Positions 18,837-27,839 are shown, counted from the stretch's first letter. The stretch: 64,000 nucleotides of DNA from an uncultured Duncaniella sp. (GCA_910577255.1 CAJTMH010000003.1:1-64000); one strand, 5' to 3'. Notes: generated by a model from the letters alone, not told the origin. A program made the numbers and translations.

Positions 18837-21596
18837 CTACAGTTGCAGTTTTTTGACGATAGTGTTGCGGTTCTGGTCAATCACACGTACAATCACTACT
18901 CCTGTGGCTGCACCGGGAAGGGTGAAGTCAGTGAGCGATCCGCTGATGGGGAGGGCGATGCCTTGGAGGCTGAATGCCTCGACAGAGAGGGGTGTCCCGC
19001 CATCGATGGTGACGTGGTGGCCGCGGTTGCTGATGGTCAGTGCTGAGGCTTCGAGATCGGATATCATCGTGGTGCCTTCCTGCTTGATCTTTGTTGTGGA
19101 TAAGGTGTAGGTTTCGCCCGGGGCGCAGTCAAATTCTATCAGCTCGTCGGCATCGCTGCGTGAGTAATATCCGAAGAGGAATTCCGATGGGTCGAGCAGC
19201 ATGTTGTCACGGTAGATGTAGCTGTAGGCCTCCACGACAGATCGCTTGAGGCGGAATGTTCCACCTTTTACCGAGGTGACCTTGAAGAGTTTTGGCGAGC
19301 CTGAGGCCCACTCGATGTCGACAGTGTAGTTTCCGATGGCTTTGAGGCCTGTGGCTTTGCCTGTTGACCACTCGGCGGGCAGAGCGGGGAGGATGTCAAT
19401 GAATCCGGCGTGGCTCTGCACGAGCATTTCAGCCACACCTGCGGTAAGGCCCCAGTTGCCCTCCATCTGCATGCATTGGTTGAGGGCGGTGAGGTTGTAG
19501 AAGAGGCCGGTTCCGGCTTCCGACTCAGTCTGGTAGCCGATGGTGCTGCTATATACCTTGAAGGCATTCTGGCTGTGGGCACGAGCCCAGAGGCATGTCT
19601 TCCATGCGGTGGTCCATACGGCGGCGTCAACGGCTCCGCATTTGAGGCCGCGCTGCTCCATGGCGTTGATTGTGGCTTCGTAGATATCGGGTTCGTCTGT
19701 CGAAACGAGGTCGAGAGGGTACATGCACACCAGGTGGGAAAGGTGACGGTGGTTGGCTTCGCCGAAAGTGTCGGTGTACTTCCATTCGCGCAGGTAGGGC
19801 TTGCCGTCTGACATCCAGATGTTAAGTCCGCGGTCGAGATGGTCGTATTTTTCCTGTAGATCGGCTATTTGTTCACGTGTGGCTTCGGCTATGGGATGGC
19901 TCTCGAGCAGGTTGAGTGTGTGCTTGAAAAGATAGGTGACCAGCTGCTGGGTATGGGCTGTCGCCGGGCCTGAGCCACCGTTGTTCTCGGGTGAGCTCTC
20001 CTGGGGGATCTCATAGACGTAGCCGCCGTTCTCCTCCTTGCGGTCCATGTTGCGCACCCAGAAGCGGCATGCACGCCATAGCACCGGGAGGGCGCGTGAG
20101 AGATACTCCTCGTCGAGGGTGTAGAGGTAGTGCTGTATAAGGTGAGAGCACATCCATGCCTGGGCTGCGTTGTAGCGGTCGTTGTATGTGCCGTTGGTGT
20201 CATAGGTGGTGCCTCCTCCGAACGGGTTCATGGCCATCAGGGAGGTCCATTCATTGCCGTCGAGGTCGGTGGCGTTGCGGTCCTTGGTCAGGTACTCTTT
20301 TGCCAGCCATTTCCAGTAGTCGCTCTGCGAGAGGTTTATGATCCAGTTGCAGAAGGTGAGGTGGTTGTCGGAGAGGTTGGTCACTTCTGCAGGCCAATAG
20401 TTCATCTCGACATTGATGTTGGTATGGATGTCGCAGTTCCACATCTTCGAGTCATGAGCCCAGATGCCCTGAAGGTTGGTAGGGGCGTCCATGCCCTTGC
20501 CGTCCTTGACAGGACGTGCGGCGGCTATCATGAGGTAGCGTCCATAGTTGAACACCATGTTTTCATGTTGTCTGGCTTGAGCCTGGCTCACTGCTCCTGT
20601 GGTATAGGCCTTTAGCAGTTCGCCGGTGGGCGTGGCGTTGGCACGGCCGTCGATTTCGAGGCGCATTGAGTTGTAGAGTGCCTGATGGTCGGCCACGTGG
20701 CGGTCATAGAGTGTCTCCCAGCCGAGGGCTGAGGCATCGGCCACCCTCTTCTCCACGAGTGTCGGGAGTCCTTCGGTGCCGGAGAGGAAAGTGGGCGACG
20801 AAGAGTCATAGTCGGTGGCAGCGGCAATGAGGATGAGTACATTGTCGGCGTCGGCGACCTTCACAGAGCTGCCTGAGGCGGTGACTGTACCCCCGGTGGC
20901 AACTATGCGCATGCAGGCAGCGTAGCTCACGAGTTCGCCAGAGAGTGTGCCGCTGAATTCCACCTCGGCTGTCTGGCTGTCGATGCTGCGTGCCGTCGAC
21001 GAGGCGTTCTGCTTGGATGTGAGTTCTATTTCAAGGTTTGTGAATCCCGGAGTGTCAAAACCGAAGTAACCTGCTATGACCTGGTCAGGATAGCTGGCAA
21101 ACCACTGCAGGACCCCTGTGGGTTCTGGGTTGTACTGACCCCAGGTGCTAGCCTGGCCTATGGATGAATAAAGGCCGGTGGTGAGGTCGAGCTGATGGAG
21201 GAATCCGGTCGATAGGTCTTTTCCCGGTTTTACTATGACTGTGCCGAAGTCCTGGTAGCCTTTCCAGTCGTTGATTTCAGGCTTGCCGGCGAAGAGCCCT
21301 TTCTCGTTCAGCTTGAGATAACGCCATCCGTTGCCCGATACGCATCCTCCGAGCTGGCCGTTGCCGATGAGGAACGACGACGAGGCCGAACCTTCTGTGC
21401 CGAGAGTGGTGGTGTTGTTGCTCCAGTCGGAGTAGTACCACATGGTCTCAAGGTTGTCAGGGACATAATTCTTCTCCCAGGTGGTCCGGTAGGTGTCCAT
21501 AGCCTTTGGGAGGGTCGATGGAAGCGCAGCGTTGACGGGTGCGGTGTAAGCTATCGCGCAAACTGCGGATAATAACAAAGCTGAACGTTTTTTCAT
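18837..21596 (-). CDS. Secreted GH95 family glycosidase (alpha-L-fucosidase-like)
   Basis: A 919-residue protein with a signal peptide (residues 1-23), an N-terminal beta-sandwich and a central (alpha/alpha)6 barrel of family GH95. GH95 cuts terminal alpha-1,2-fucose, or galactose in some members, from host or plant glycans. The family motif HTNINVEMNYWPAE is intact with Asn393 and Asn395, and the SPEN motif carries the candidate acid Glu537. The usual FQIDGNFG motif reads MQMEGNWG, so the Asp that activates the two Asn appears to be Glu712. The last 70 residues resemble a type IX secretion sorting domain (DGGTPLSVEAFSLQG and a final TIVKKLQL), pointing to surface display or release. No SusCD genes are adjacent, so it is an orphan CAZyme. 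Confidence 0.85.
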   Translation of the reverse strand: MKKRSALLLSAVCAIAYTAPVNAALPSTLPKAMDTYRTTWEKNYVPDNLETMWYYSDWSNNTTTLGTEGSASSSFLIGNGQLGGCVSGNGWRYLKLNEKGLFAGKPEINDWKGYQDFGTVIVKPGKDLSTGFLHQLDLTTGLYSSIGQASTWGQYNPEPTGVLQWFASYPDQVIAGYFGFDTPGFTNLEIELTSKQNASSTARSIDSQTAEVEFSGTLSGELVSYAACMRIVATGGTVTASGSSVKVADADNVLILIAAATDYDSSSPTFLSGTEGLPTLVEKRVADASALGWETLYDRHVADHQALYNSMRLEIDGRANATPTGELLKAYTTGAVSQAQARQHENMVFNYGRYLMIAAARPVKDGKGMDAPTNLQGIWAHDSKMWNCDIHTNINVEMNYWPAEVTNLSDNHLTFCNWIINLSQSDYWKWLAKEYLTKDRNATDLDGNEWTSLMAMNPFGGGTTYDTNGTYNDRYNAAQAWMCSHLIQHYLYTLDEEYLSRALPVLWRACRFWVRNMDRKEENGGYVYEIPQESSPENNGGSGPATAHTQQLVTYLFKHTLNLLESHPIAEATREQIADLQEKYDHLDRGLNIWMSDGKPYLREWKYTDTFGEANHRHLSHLVCMYPLDLVSTDEPDIYEATINAMEQRGLKCGAVDAAVWTTAWKTCLWARAHSQNAFKVYSSTIGYQTESEAGTGLFYNLTALNQCMQMEGNWGLTAGVAEMLVQSHAGFIDILPALPAEWSTGKATGLKAIGNYTVDIEWASGSPKLFKVTSVKGGTFRLKRSVVEAYSYIYRDNMLLDPSEFLFGYYSRSDADELIEFDCAPGETYTLSTTKIKQEGTTMISDLEASALTISNRGHHVTIDGGTPLSVEAFSLQGIALPISGSLTDFTLPGAATGVVIVRVIDQNRNTIVKKLQL

Positions 21597-21826
21597 GGTT
21601 ACAGGGGTAGTTATGAAAAAGTAAATTATTTGTAAATGTGATGATGCTTAGGTGTTAGGGTCGGGCAGAAAGTGTCCACCGCGAAGTTACACAGATTTAT
21701 TAAATAATGTGACTATATTAAAGAGATAATATCGTCGCAGGTCAAGTTTTTGCTAAAATAGTATCATAATGGGTCTGAAATGGGCAAATTCTATACTTGT
21801 ATGTCGTAAAAATGTGTAAAATTTTG

Positions 21827-21999
21827 TAACTTTGCACTTATTATAGCATCCGGGCTCCCCCTCTTGCCGAAAGAGGATACCCCCTTGAACGCGCTCAATG
21901 GCCACGTCGCCCTCAGATAGACACGAGGCCGTCAGCGTCATCTGCATCCCCCCAATCCGGGATGCGCACACGTAATTTCGATACTCTAAGGTAAAAAAG
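21827..21999 (+). promoter_or_regulatory. -7 promoter element and long structured leader of the YitT/YczE-like gene
   Basis: TAACTTTG (21827-21834) matches TAnnTTTG, giving a leader of about 155 bases. The leader holds a small hairpin (cctctt/aagagg near 21860-21874), a longer pairing of gcatcc near 21846 with ggatgc near 21960, and a 25-codon frame from ATG 21898 to TAA 21975. No known riboswitch consensus was recognised. The remainder of the 21597-21826 gap shows only a one-mismatch -7 box (TAACTTCG, minus strand, 21682-21689) that could serve the GH95 gene. Confidence 0.5.
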
Positions 22000-22662
22000 A
22001 TGAAAGAATTGACCGTACGTTACGCCGCCTTTATTTTTGGCCTATATCTTCTCTCGCTGGCCATATCACTGATTGTCACATCCTCGTTGGGCACCACGCC
22101 TATATCCTCGTTCAACTACGTTCTTTCGCTCACCACGCCACTTACTCTCGGCATGGCCACATTCAGCTTCAACGTCGCGATTATTTTCGTGCAGCTTTGG
22201 CTCATACGCGGTGGAGTTGGCACCCGCAAGGACCGTATCGAGATTCTCATGCAGATACCTTTCTCGTTTCTCTTCTCGGCTTTCATCGACATCAACATGA
22301 TGCTTCTCTCCCCAATCCATCCGGACAGCTATCCGATGCGTCTGGCCATCCTGCTTGCCGGTTGCCTTGTGCAGGCTGTGGCCGTGGTCATCGAGCTTCG
22401 GTCCAATGTGGTGATAATGAGCGCTGAGGGTGTGGTAAAATATGCTGCCAGACGTTACAATAAAGACTTCGGGGCCTTGAAGGTGCGCTTCGACATCCTT
22501 CTGGTCGTTCTCGCTGTGGGCTACTCGCTGCTTGCCAGCGGCACCGTTCAGGGGGTCAGGGAAGGCACACTCATTGCCGCCGCCCTTACAGGCTACCTTG
22601 TCACTTTCATAGTAGTCCATGTCGTCAATCCCCTTCATCTACATCGTCGCTTATTCGAGTAA
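22000..22662 (+). CDS. YczE/YitT-like integral membrane protein
   Basis: A 220-residue protein with five to six transmembrane helices. The segments GLYLLSLAISLIVTSSLGTTPISS and GMATFSFNVAIIFVQLWLIR followed by a charged loop fit the YczE/YyaS/YitT group of bacterial membrane proteins (DUF6198-like). Transport of small molecules has been suggested for this group, but no substrate is established. It is monocistronic and preceded by an unusually long leader. It ends about 285 bases before the tRNA-Lys gene. Confidence 0.7.
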   Translation: MKELTVRYAAFIFGLYLLSLAISLIVTSSLGTTPISSFNYVLSLTTPLTLGMATFSFNVAIIFVQLWLIRGGVGTRKDRIEILMQIPFSFLFSAFIDINMMLLSPIHPDSYPMRLAILLAGCLVQAVAVVIELRSNVVIMSAEGVVKYAARRYNKDFGALKVRFDILLVVLAVGYSLLASGTVQGVREGTLIAAALTGYLVTFIVVHVVNPLHLHRRLFE

Positions 22663-22883
22663 TCCTCTCGCGGCTGTCTCCTTGCCACCCCCATCGTCAC
22701 CAGTTAAAAGTGCTCTATGCTTAATGTGACTCCTGAAATCCTTATAGGTGGCAATCTTCATGTAACATCGTTGTTTGGGTGTCAATCGTCAGTATGACAG
22801 GTGATTGTGTGCCTAAAATGGCTCGGTTCTTTGGCGGGTTCCAAGAATAGCTCGAAAAAAATATTGAAAAAACTAAAAAAATA

Positions 22884-22915
22884 TTTGGTGGAATAAAAAA
22901 AAGGTTGTACCTTTG
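22884..22915 (+). promoter_or_regulatory. Promoter of the tRNA-Lys gene
   Basis: TTTG (22884-22887), a 20-base spacer and TACCTTTG (22908-22915) form a near-perfect Bacteroidetes promoter about 30 bases upstream of the tRNA. Confidence 0.9.
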
Positions 22916-22946
22916 CATCGCAATTGAGAGAAACACCTCATGCAAT

Positions 22947-23022
22947 GACTCCGTAGCTCAGTTGGTAGAGCAACTGACTCTTAATCAGTGGGTCGAGAGT
23001 TCGAGCCTCTCCGGGGTCACCA
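22947..23022 (+). tRNA. tRNA-Lys (anticodon CUU)
   Basis: A complete 76-nt cloverleaf can be drawn. The acceptor stem is gactccg/cggggtc, the D-arm gctc...gagc, and the anticodon stem actga/tcagt with loop ctcttaa, giving anticodon CTT. The T-arm is gagag-ttcgagc-ctctc. The 3' CCA is encoded (23020-23022). It has its own promoter and terminator and borders an accessory region. Confidence 0.97.
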
Positions 23023-23030
23023 CTAAGAAG

Positions 23031-23065
23031 TCCAATCACTTATAAATCAAGTGGTTGGATTTTTC
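23031..23065 (+). terminator. Intrinsic terminator of the tRNA-Lys gene
   Basis: An 11-bp stem, tccaatcactt (23031-23041) / aagtggttgga (23049-23059), with one G-U pair is followed by a T-rich run. Confidence 0.9.
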
Positions 23066-23091
23066 TTTATACAAGAATTCTCAACCGTTTG

Positions 23092-23990
23092 TCAACCAAA
23101 CTGAATCTTAGACACCGTTGACATTCTGTACTGAGCTGATAGACTTATTGAATTTTTTTGATTGAATGCGTATTGGGTATTGATCTGTGCAATGGGAATA
23201 ATGCTATTTGTTCTCGTTTGACTGATTTTATTTGATTCCCCGGCCAGACCGTCGAATGTCCCGGTCTTTACCTCAATCACACAATAGGCGTGTAGGCGGA
23301 TATTGTAAAACAGCAGGTCGATGAATTTCTCGGTATGACCAATTTTCAACTTATACTCCTGACCAACGTATGTAAAGCCTGAACCTAATACCAAAAGAAA
23401 ACGGGAAATATTATACATCAAAGCCTTTTTCAGTTCGTGCTCCTTGTACGGCTCTGACATTTCGGTAAAGTCGAAGATATATGAAGCTCGTGTAATCTCT
23501 TGTGCGAGGTCGCTGTTTGGAGCCAGCAGTGGTCGTGAGAAACTTGACTGAGCTTTGCCCTGACGAAGATGAAGGCCACTGTCAATGAATGTTTTCAAGA
23601 CATTCCGCGACCAGCCATCCTCCATGGTTTTCTTCAAATAGAATATCGCCGCATCAAGGTCTCTGTTCTTGTAATATTTATCAATGATTATACGGTGATG
23701 CTCCCACGGGACCAAGAAAATGAAATCGCCCACAACTTGTGGGCATATCTTGTGCTCGGAATTTTCCGCAAGCTGTGGAAGATTTGCATGTGCGGAGTCT
23801 TCCACAACTTGTGGAAGATTTGTGGTTGTAGCAGAATATAAATCATAAAATCTCCTCATATAGAAAAGATTAAATCGGATTCGGGCAACGCATCTTTCAA
23901 ATCCTGACTGAGATTGTTATAAAATCCGGAGCCATATTTGTTCTCAGCATCACGAGCAACGATGTCACGCCCTTATTGATTTTCACCGTT
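23092..23990 (-). pseudogene. Decayed YhcG/DUF1016 family PDDEXK nuclease gene
   Basis: A 255-residue open frame (23859 to 23092) contains the middle and nuclease core of a YhcG-type protein: MRRFYDLYS, PWEHHRIIIDK, MEDGWSRNVL, PYKEHELKKAL, and the PDDEXK core IDLLFYN...YCVIEVKTGTF. After that point it runs into a foreign tail (LAGESNKISQTRTN...) instead of the normal C-terminus. Upstream, the same strand still encodes the expected DUF1016 N-terminus in another frame (GRDIVARDAENKYG and NNLSQDLKDALPESD), interrupted by a stop and a shift just before MRRFYDLYS. The gene is therefore broken at both ends. It lies 70 bases from tRNA-Lys, as relics of mobile or defence islands often do. Confidence 0.75.
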
Positions 23991-24414
23991 TAAGGTACCG
24001 ACAAGGTCTTGTTTATTCCCTCGTATATATCACGATAATGGGCGAAAGCCTTGCCGACTTCTTTGTGCCCGGATTGTGCTTGGACAAGATTTTTTCTGAA
24101 CAATCGTAAGCATCGGCTTTTTTTGTCGTTACGTCGCTAAAACACGGATATTGGAACAATATACCACGTAATTTACAGAACATTTACGTTTGATGCAGGG
24201 TTTTATTTTAGAAGATTAAAATTTCTTCTATTTATTTATGAAATATGTAATGTTAGATGGCCGTGGGATAAACACTGAAGATTTCTCTTTGGATGGCGAT
24301 GGAAAGTTGGAGTACGTCACGATGTGCGTCAGTCCGGTTTTTATGGAGTTTTTGACCGTTTCAATGGATGCGTGCGTGTCGTTCGCCATATCTGACATAT
24401 AGACATATAAAAGA
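23991..24414 (+). other. Gene-poor stretch with probable relic sequence
   Basis: No intact gene is supported. The minus strand at 23990-24130 has short coding-like fragments in shifting frames that could be more of the broken nuclease gene or another relic. The plus strand just before 24415 holds a short frame (24238-24400) without recognisable features. No clear promoter consensus for the downstream gene was found. Confidence 0.4.
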
Positions 24415-25521
24415 ATGAAAAATATGGCACCGGCAAAACTTAAATCCAATCAGGTAGCAATTCGAGTGATTGCGTTTGTGGCCGTTTTCTGCATACTCGC
24501 GTCGTTGGCCGTGGTCCGTAACGGTTCTCTATTTGGCACCGAGGCCTCAAGCTTCTTTTCGTCAGGAGAATCAGGCAGTGTAGTGTCTAATGATTCTGTT
24601 TCATCCATCAGACATGTTGGTTCGCAGGAAATCATCAATACCACAGAGATAGGAAAGAATATCGCCGGTTATGCCGGTGCGGTGCCTTTGGAGATCTATG
24701 TCACCGACGGACGCATTGATTCCATAGTGGCACTGCCAAATGCGGAAAGTCCGAAGTTTTTTGGGCGCCTGGAGTCGGAAGGTTTGACAAACTCATGGAA
24801 TGGCAAAACACTTAAGGAAGCCGAGACGATGGATGTTGACGCGGTGACGGGTGCCACTTACTCATCGAATGCCTACATTGCCAATGTTCGTGCCGGTGTG
24901 GCTTATGCTGAAGGTGAGAAAGCATCTGGCGCCAGGGATGTGTCAGTAGCCGCAATCGCTGCTCTGCTTGTGATATTGGCCGGTGCTGTGTTGCCACTCT
25001 TTATCAAGAAGCCGGCTTACCGTATTGTTCAGCAGTTGTTCAATGTGGCTGTTCTCGGTTTCTGGGCCGGCACTTTCATAGACTATGCCATGATGCTAAA
25101 TTTCTTTTCAGGTGCGCCACGATTGACGCTGAGTTTTTTGGTGACTCTGATTCTTCTCTTTGTTGGTCTGGTTTATCCTCTTTTCAATAAGCCGAACTTC
25201 TATTGCACCTGGATTTGTCCATTCGGTTCTCTGCAGGAACTTGCCGGCAAGGTTTGCAAAAAGAAATGGAAGATGTCGCCAAAACTGATCAAGGGTCTGG
25301 ATAATTTCCGGCAACTGTTGTGGGTAGCCCTTTTGTCACTGCTCTATATTGGATGGGGCACCAGTTGGATTGACAATGAGATTTTCACCGCGTTTGTAGT
25401 CGAATCGGCTTCATGGATTATCATTGTGGTCGGAGGGGTTTTTGTAGTGCTTTCACTGTTTATCAGCCGTCCCTTCTGCCGATTTGTTTGTCCCACAGGC
25501 TCGTTGCTGAAACATGCTTGA
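24415..25521 (+). CDS. FMN-binding / NapH-like 4Fe-4S membrane redox protein
   Basis: A 368-residue fusion. An N-terminal membrane anchor (residues 15-35) leads to a periplasmic FMN-binding domain (about 70-165) with DAVTGAT. Its Thr148 fits the ApbE covalent flavinylation consensus. Further transmembrane helices of NapH/NosR type follow from about 178, carrying two CxxxCP motifs (CTWICPFG and CRFVCPTG). The protein stops 7 residues after the second motif, so the ferredoxin-like C-terminus present in many relatives is missing. It probably passes electrons across the membrane to periplasmic flavin acceptors. The nitroreductase gene follows after 76 bases. Confidence 0.8.
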   Translation: MKNMAPAKLKSNQVAIRVIAFVAVFCILASLAVVRNGSLFGTEASSFFSSGESGSVVSNDSVSSIRHVGSQEIINTTEIGKNIAGYAGAVPLEIYVTDGRIDSIVALPNAESPKFFGRLESEGLTNSWNGKTLKEAETMDVDAVTGATYSSNAYIANVRAGVAYAEGEKASGARDVSVAAIAALLVILAGAVLPLFIKKPAYRIVQQLFNVAVLGFWAGTFIDYAMMLNFFSGAPRLTLSFLVTLILLFVGLVYPLFNKPNFYCTWICPFGSLQELAGKVCKKKWKMSPKLIKGLDNFRQLLWVALLSLLYIGWGTSWIDNEIFTAFVVESASWIIIVVGGVFVVLSLFISRPFCRFVCPTGSLLKHA

Positions 25522-25597
25522 TCAATACGGATTAAAAATTAATTTCATAATTCTAAAAAAACAGGATTGACCCTCAATCCTAAATAAGAAATCAGTC

Positions 25598-26236
25598 ATG
25601 AAAAGTTATCATTGGATAATGCTGCTTCTGGCCATTGCACTTGTGGTCGTTTCGGTGCGTCTTGCCTCCGTGTCGTCAACCTCTCCGGATGATGGGGGTG
25701 GCAATGCAGCTGACGCTGTTATTGATTGCATTATGACCCGCACCAGTGTGCGCAGCTACACTGACCGTCAGGTCGAGGATAGCATTGTCAATAAAATCCT
25801 TCGTGCCGGCATGGCGGCACCGACCGCCGCCAATCAGCAGCCTTGGCAATTCGTAGTCGTGACAGAGCAAAATCTTAAGGATTCAATCACTTCGGCATTT
25901 GAATATACCAAGATGGTGGAGCATTGCAGTTTTGCCGTGGTGGTCTGCGGTGATATGGACAATTTATTCAAGGGTGACATGCCCGACGGAGGCTTCTGGG
26001 TGGAGGATTGTTCCGCAGCGTCTGAAAACATGCTTTTGGCAGCACATGCTCTTGGTGTCGGAGGTGTGTGGTGCGGGATATATCCCCTTAAGGACCGGGA
26101 AAACCGTCTGCGTGAGATACTGAGTTTACCCTCCAATCTTACTCCTCTTAATGTGATGGCTTTCGGCTATCCTTCACAGCAAGCAGCACCAAAGGACAAG
26201 TGGGTTCCTGCCAAAATCCATTATAATGCATTTTAA
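25598..26236 (+). CDS. Membrane-anchored nitroreductase family protein
   Basis: A 212-residue FMN-dependent oxidoreductase of the nitroreductase fold with an N-terminal signal anchor (residues 5-25), which is unusual for a family that is mostly cytosolic. Family features are RTSVRSYTDRQVED at the start of the fold, AAPTAANQQPWQFVVV for FMN binding, and a late ALGVGGVWCGIYP. It follows the FMN-binding/4Fe-4S membrane protein and precedes a DJ-1 gene, all on the plus strand. The location suggests it may accept electrons from the membrane protein on the outer face. Confidence 0.82.
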   Translation: MKSYHWIMLLLAIALVVVSVRLASVSSTSPDDGGGNAADAVIDCIMTRTSVRSYTDRQVEDSIVNKILRAGMAAPTAANQQPWQFVVVTEQNLKDSITSAFEYTKMVEHCSFAVVVCGDMDNLFKGDMPDGGFWVEDCSAASENMLLAAHALGVGGVWCGIYPLKDRENRLREILSLPSNLTPLNVMAFGYPSQQAAPKDKWVPAKIHYNAF

Positions 26237-26395
26237 TTTGCATATATCATGGAGCTTAATTACTACGAGTGTATAAGAAATTGAAATAAAACTTAACGAT
26301 ATGTCAAAATCAGATTTAAGAAGTGTTTTATCAGTACTTTTAATTATTTTAGGAACAATGGTTATGAAGGCTCAGACATCATATTCGCACCGGGT

Positions 26396-26923
26396 GTGGA
26401 GGAGGTTGAGGCCACAGCGACAGTCGATGCTCTTAGAAGAGCAAACATCCCTGTTGTGACAGTGGCAGTATCGGATAATGTTCAGATAAAGGGAGCAACT
26501 GGTCAGATTCTTTTGGCCGACTCGCTGATATCAGAGGTTAATACCGACGATGCGGATTGGCTGATTATACCCGGAGGTGACCCCGGAGCGCAAAATCTGT
26601 TTGCCAACAATGATGTAAAGGATAAGATAATGGCTCATTACCGGAAAAATGGACGTATTGCCTCCATTTGTGCCGGTCCTGCGGTGGTTCTTGCACCTCT
26701 TGGTGTACTCAAAGATAAAAAAGCCACATGTTATCCCGGTCTGGGTGACGCCATCAATTCCAACGGAGGAGAGTATGTGAAGCAGACCGTGGTGACAGAG
26801 CCGAATCTTATCACATCCGAAGGCCCTGGCACCACATTGCCTTTCGCCATAGAGATTATCCGTGCGGCAAAAGGTGACAAAGCTGCTGAGACCGTGGCTT
26901 CGGGGATGCTCGTGATGGAGTGA
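26396..26923 (+). CDS. DJ-1/PfpI family protein with frameshifted N-terminus
   Basis: The readable domain covers most of a DJ-1/PfpI fold. It has EEVEATATVDALRRANI, the IIPGGDPGAQNL loop, and the nucleophile elbow ASICAGPAVVLAPLG with its Cys, followed by the expected His-less variant. The only start in this frame is GTG 26396, which removes the first beta strand. Just upstream the same frame reads SDIIFAPGV, the missing strand. A second frame starting at ATG 26301 encodes a signal-peptide-like leader (MSKSDLRSVLSVLL... to KAQT). The simplest reading is an exported DJ-1 protein whose leader and domain were separated by a single frameshift near 26375. It may be a pseudogene or a sequencing error. 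Confidence 0.65.
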   Translation: MEEVEATATVDALRRANIPVVTVAVSDNVQIKGATGQILLADSLISEVNTDDADWLIIPGGDPGAQNLFANNDVKDKIMAHYRKNGRIASICAGPAVVLAPLGVLKDKKATCYPGLGDAINSNGGEYVKQTVVTEPNLITSEGPGTTLPFAIEIIRAAKGDKAAETVASGMLVME

Positions 26924-27027
26924 AATCCTCTATTGCATGACTATATATCAGATGATACACTGGGCCCACTCCACATCCTCTGTTGACTAAAGCTGTGATT
27001 AACCTCAATAAACATGCGTGTTATCAG

Positions 27028-27062
27028 ATTATACCACCTTTTTAGGTGGTATAATTTTTTGT
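27028..27062 (+). terminator. Intrinsic terminator after the redox cassette
   Basis: A perfect 12-bp stem, attataccacct (27028-27039) / aggtggtataat (27044-27055), with a four-T loop is followed by six T. Confidence 0.88.
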
Positions 27063-27164
27063 AGTCTGTTACATTTGGACCTTGATTATCTCTATTTCCG
27101 GATGCTAAAAAGAACCTTATGGGCAAAATAGATATCCACAACTTGAATCTCAGACAGCATGGGA

Positions 27165-27839
27165 CTACTTTAGATAGATATCCGCCATAGCCATATCCAG
27201 CCGTTCGGTTGGATATTGATAATGGTTCCCGGCGACAATCCGGTAGGTGATATCCACGCCTTGCCTGCGAAGATATCCCACTATTTCTTCAGTGCATTTC
27301 CCTACGGTTGAGAACATCCGGTTGCGGGAATGTGGCTCGGCTTCCCCCAGCAACATGAAGCATCGCCCAGTCCTGGATGAGAATGGTTGATTCCAGATCC
27401 ACTCCACGAAATCCTTGTACCAGAATGACCCTGAAAGGGTGGCAATGTTGTGGAAAAAGTCGCTTTGCGCCCATTGCCAAAGGGTGAACAGTCCGGATAA
27501 CGATACCCCGATAAGGGTTCTTTCTGGTACGTCATGAGCGCAGAGCAGTCTCTCTATGCTGGGTGCAACTGTCTGCGTCAGCTTTCTGAAAAACTCACCT
27601 CCAAGCCCTTGGAAATCGGGCGACCCCTTAGGCACTCCCGGGGCCGGCCAAGGAGTCATGTCATTATCCCAATCCATCCCGGAGATGACAACTACAGATG
27701 TGGCATATCTTTTGGAAATAGCTTCGACGCGTTCGGGCGCCATGGCCATAGGGTATAATATATAGGTAATCTTGCCGGTGGCCGGATACTTGCAAAAAGT
27801 GCAATGCAGATTCTCAAAATTGATATTCTCAACCTTCAT
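27165..27839 (-). CDS. Alpha/beta-hydrolase esterase (Fes/IroE-like)
   Basis: A 224-residue alpha/beta hydrolase of the esterase-D/IroE-like group without a signal peptide, hence probably cytosolic. The nucleophile elbow is GVSLSG with Ser113. A GEAEPHSRN segment and a late GNHYQYP supply the likely acid and His206. Relatives hydrolyse acyl esters, including the trilactone of enterobactin-type siderophores. It is the last gene of the sigma-receptor-adenylation operon and overlaps the acetyltransferase gene by 11 bases. The substrate is not known from sequence. Confidence 0.72.
   Translation of the reverse strand: MKVENINFENLHCTFCKYPATGKITYILYPMAMAPERVEAISKRYATSVVVISGMDWDNDMTPWPAPGVPKGSPDFQGLGGEFFRKLTQTVAPSIERLLCAHDVPERTLIGVSLSGLFTLWQWAQSDFFHNIATLSGSFWYKDFVEWIWNQPFSSRTGRCFMLLGEAEPHSRNRMFSTVGKCTEEIVGYLRRQGVDITYRIVAGNHYQYPTERLDMAMADIYLK

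Noticed and set aside
21840..21990. A known riboswitch class in the long leader.
   Set aside because: No TPP, cobalamin, SAM, preQ1 or FMN consensus elements were recognised.
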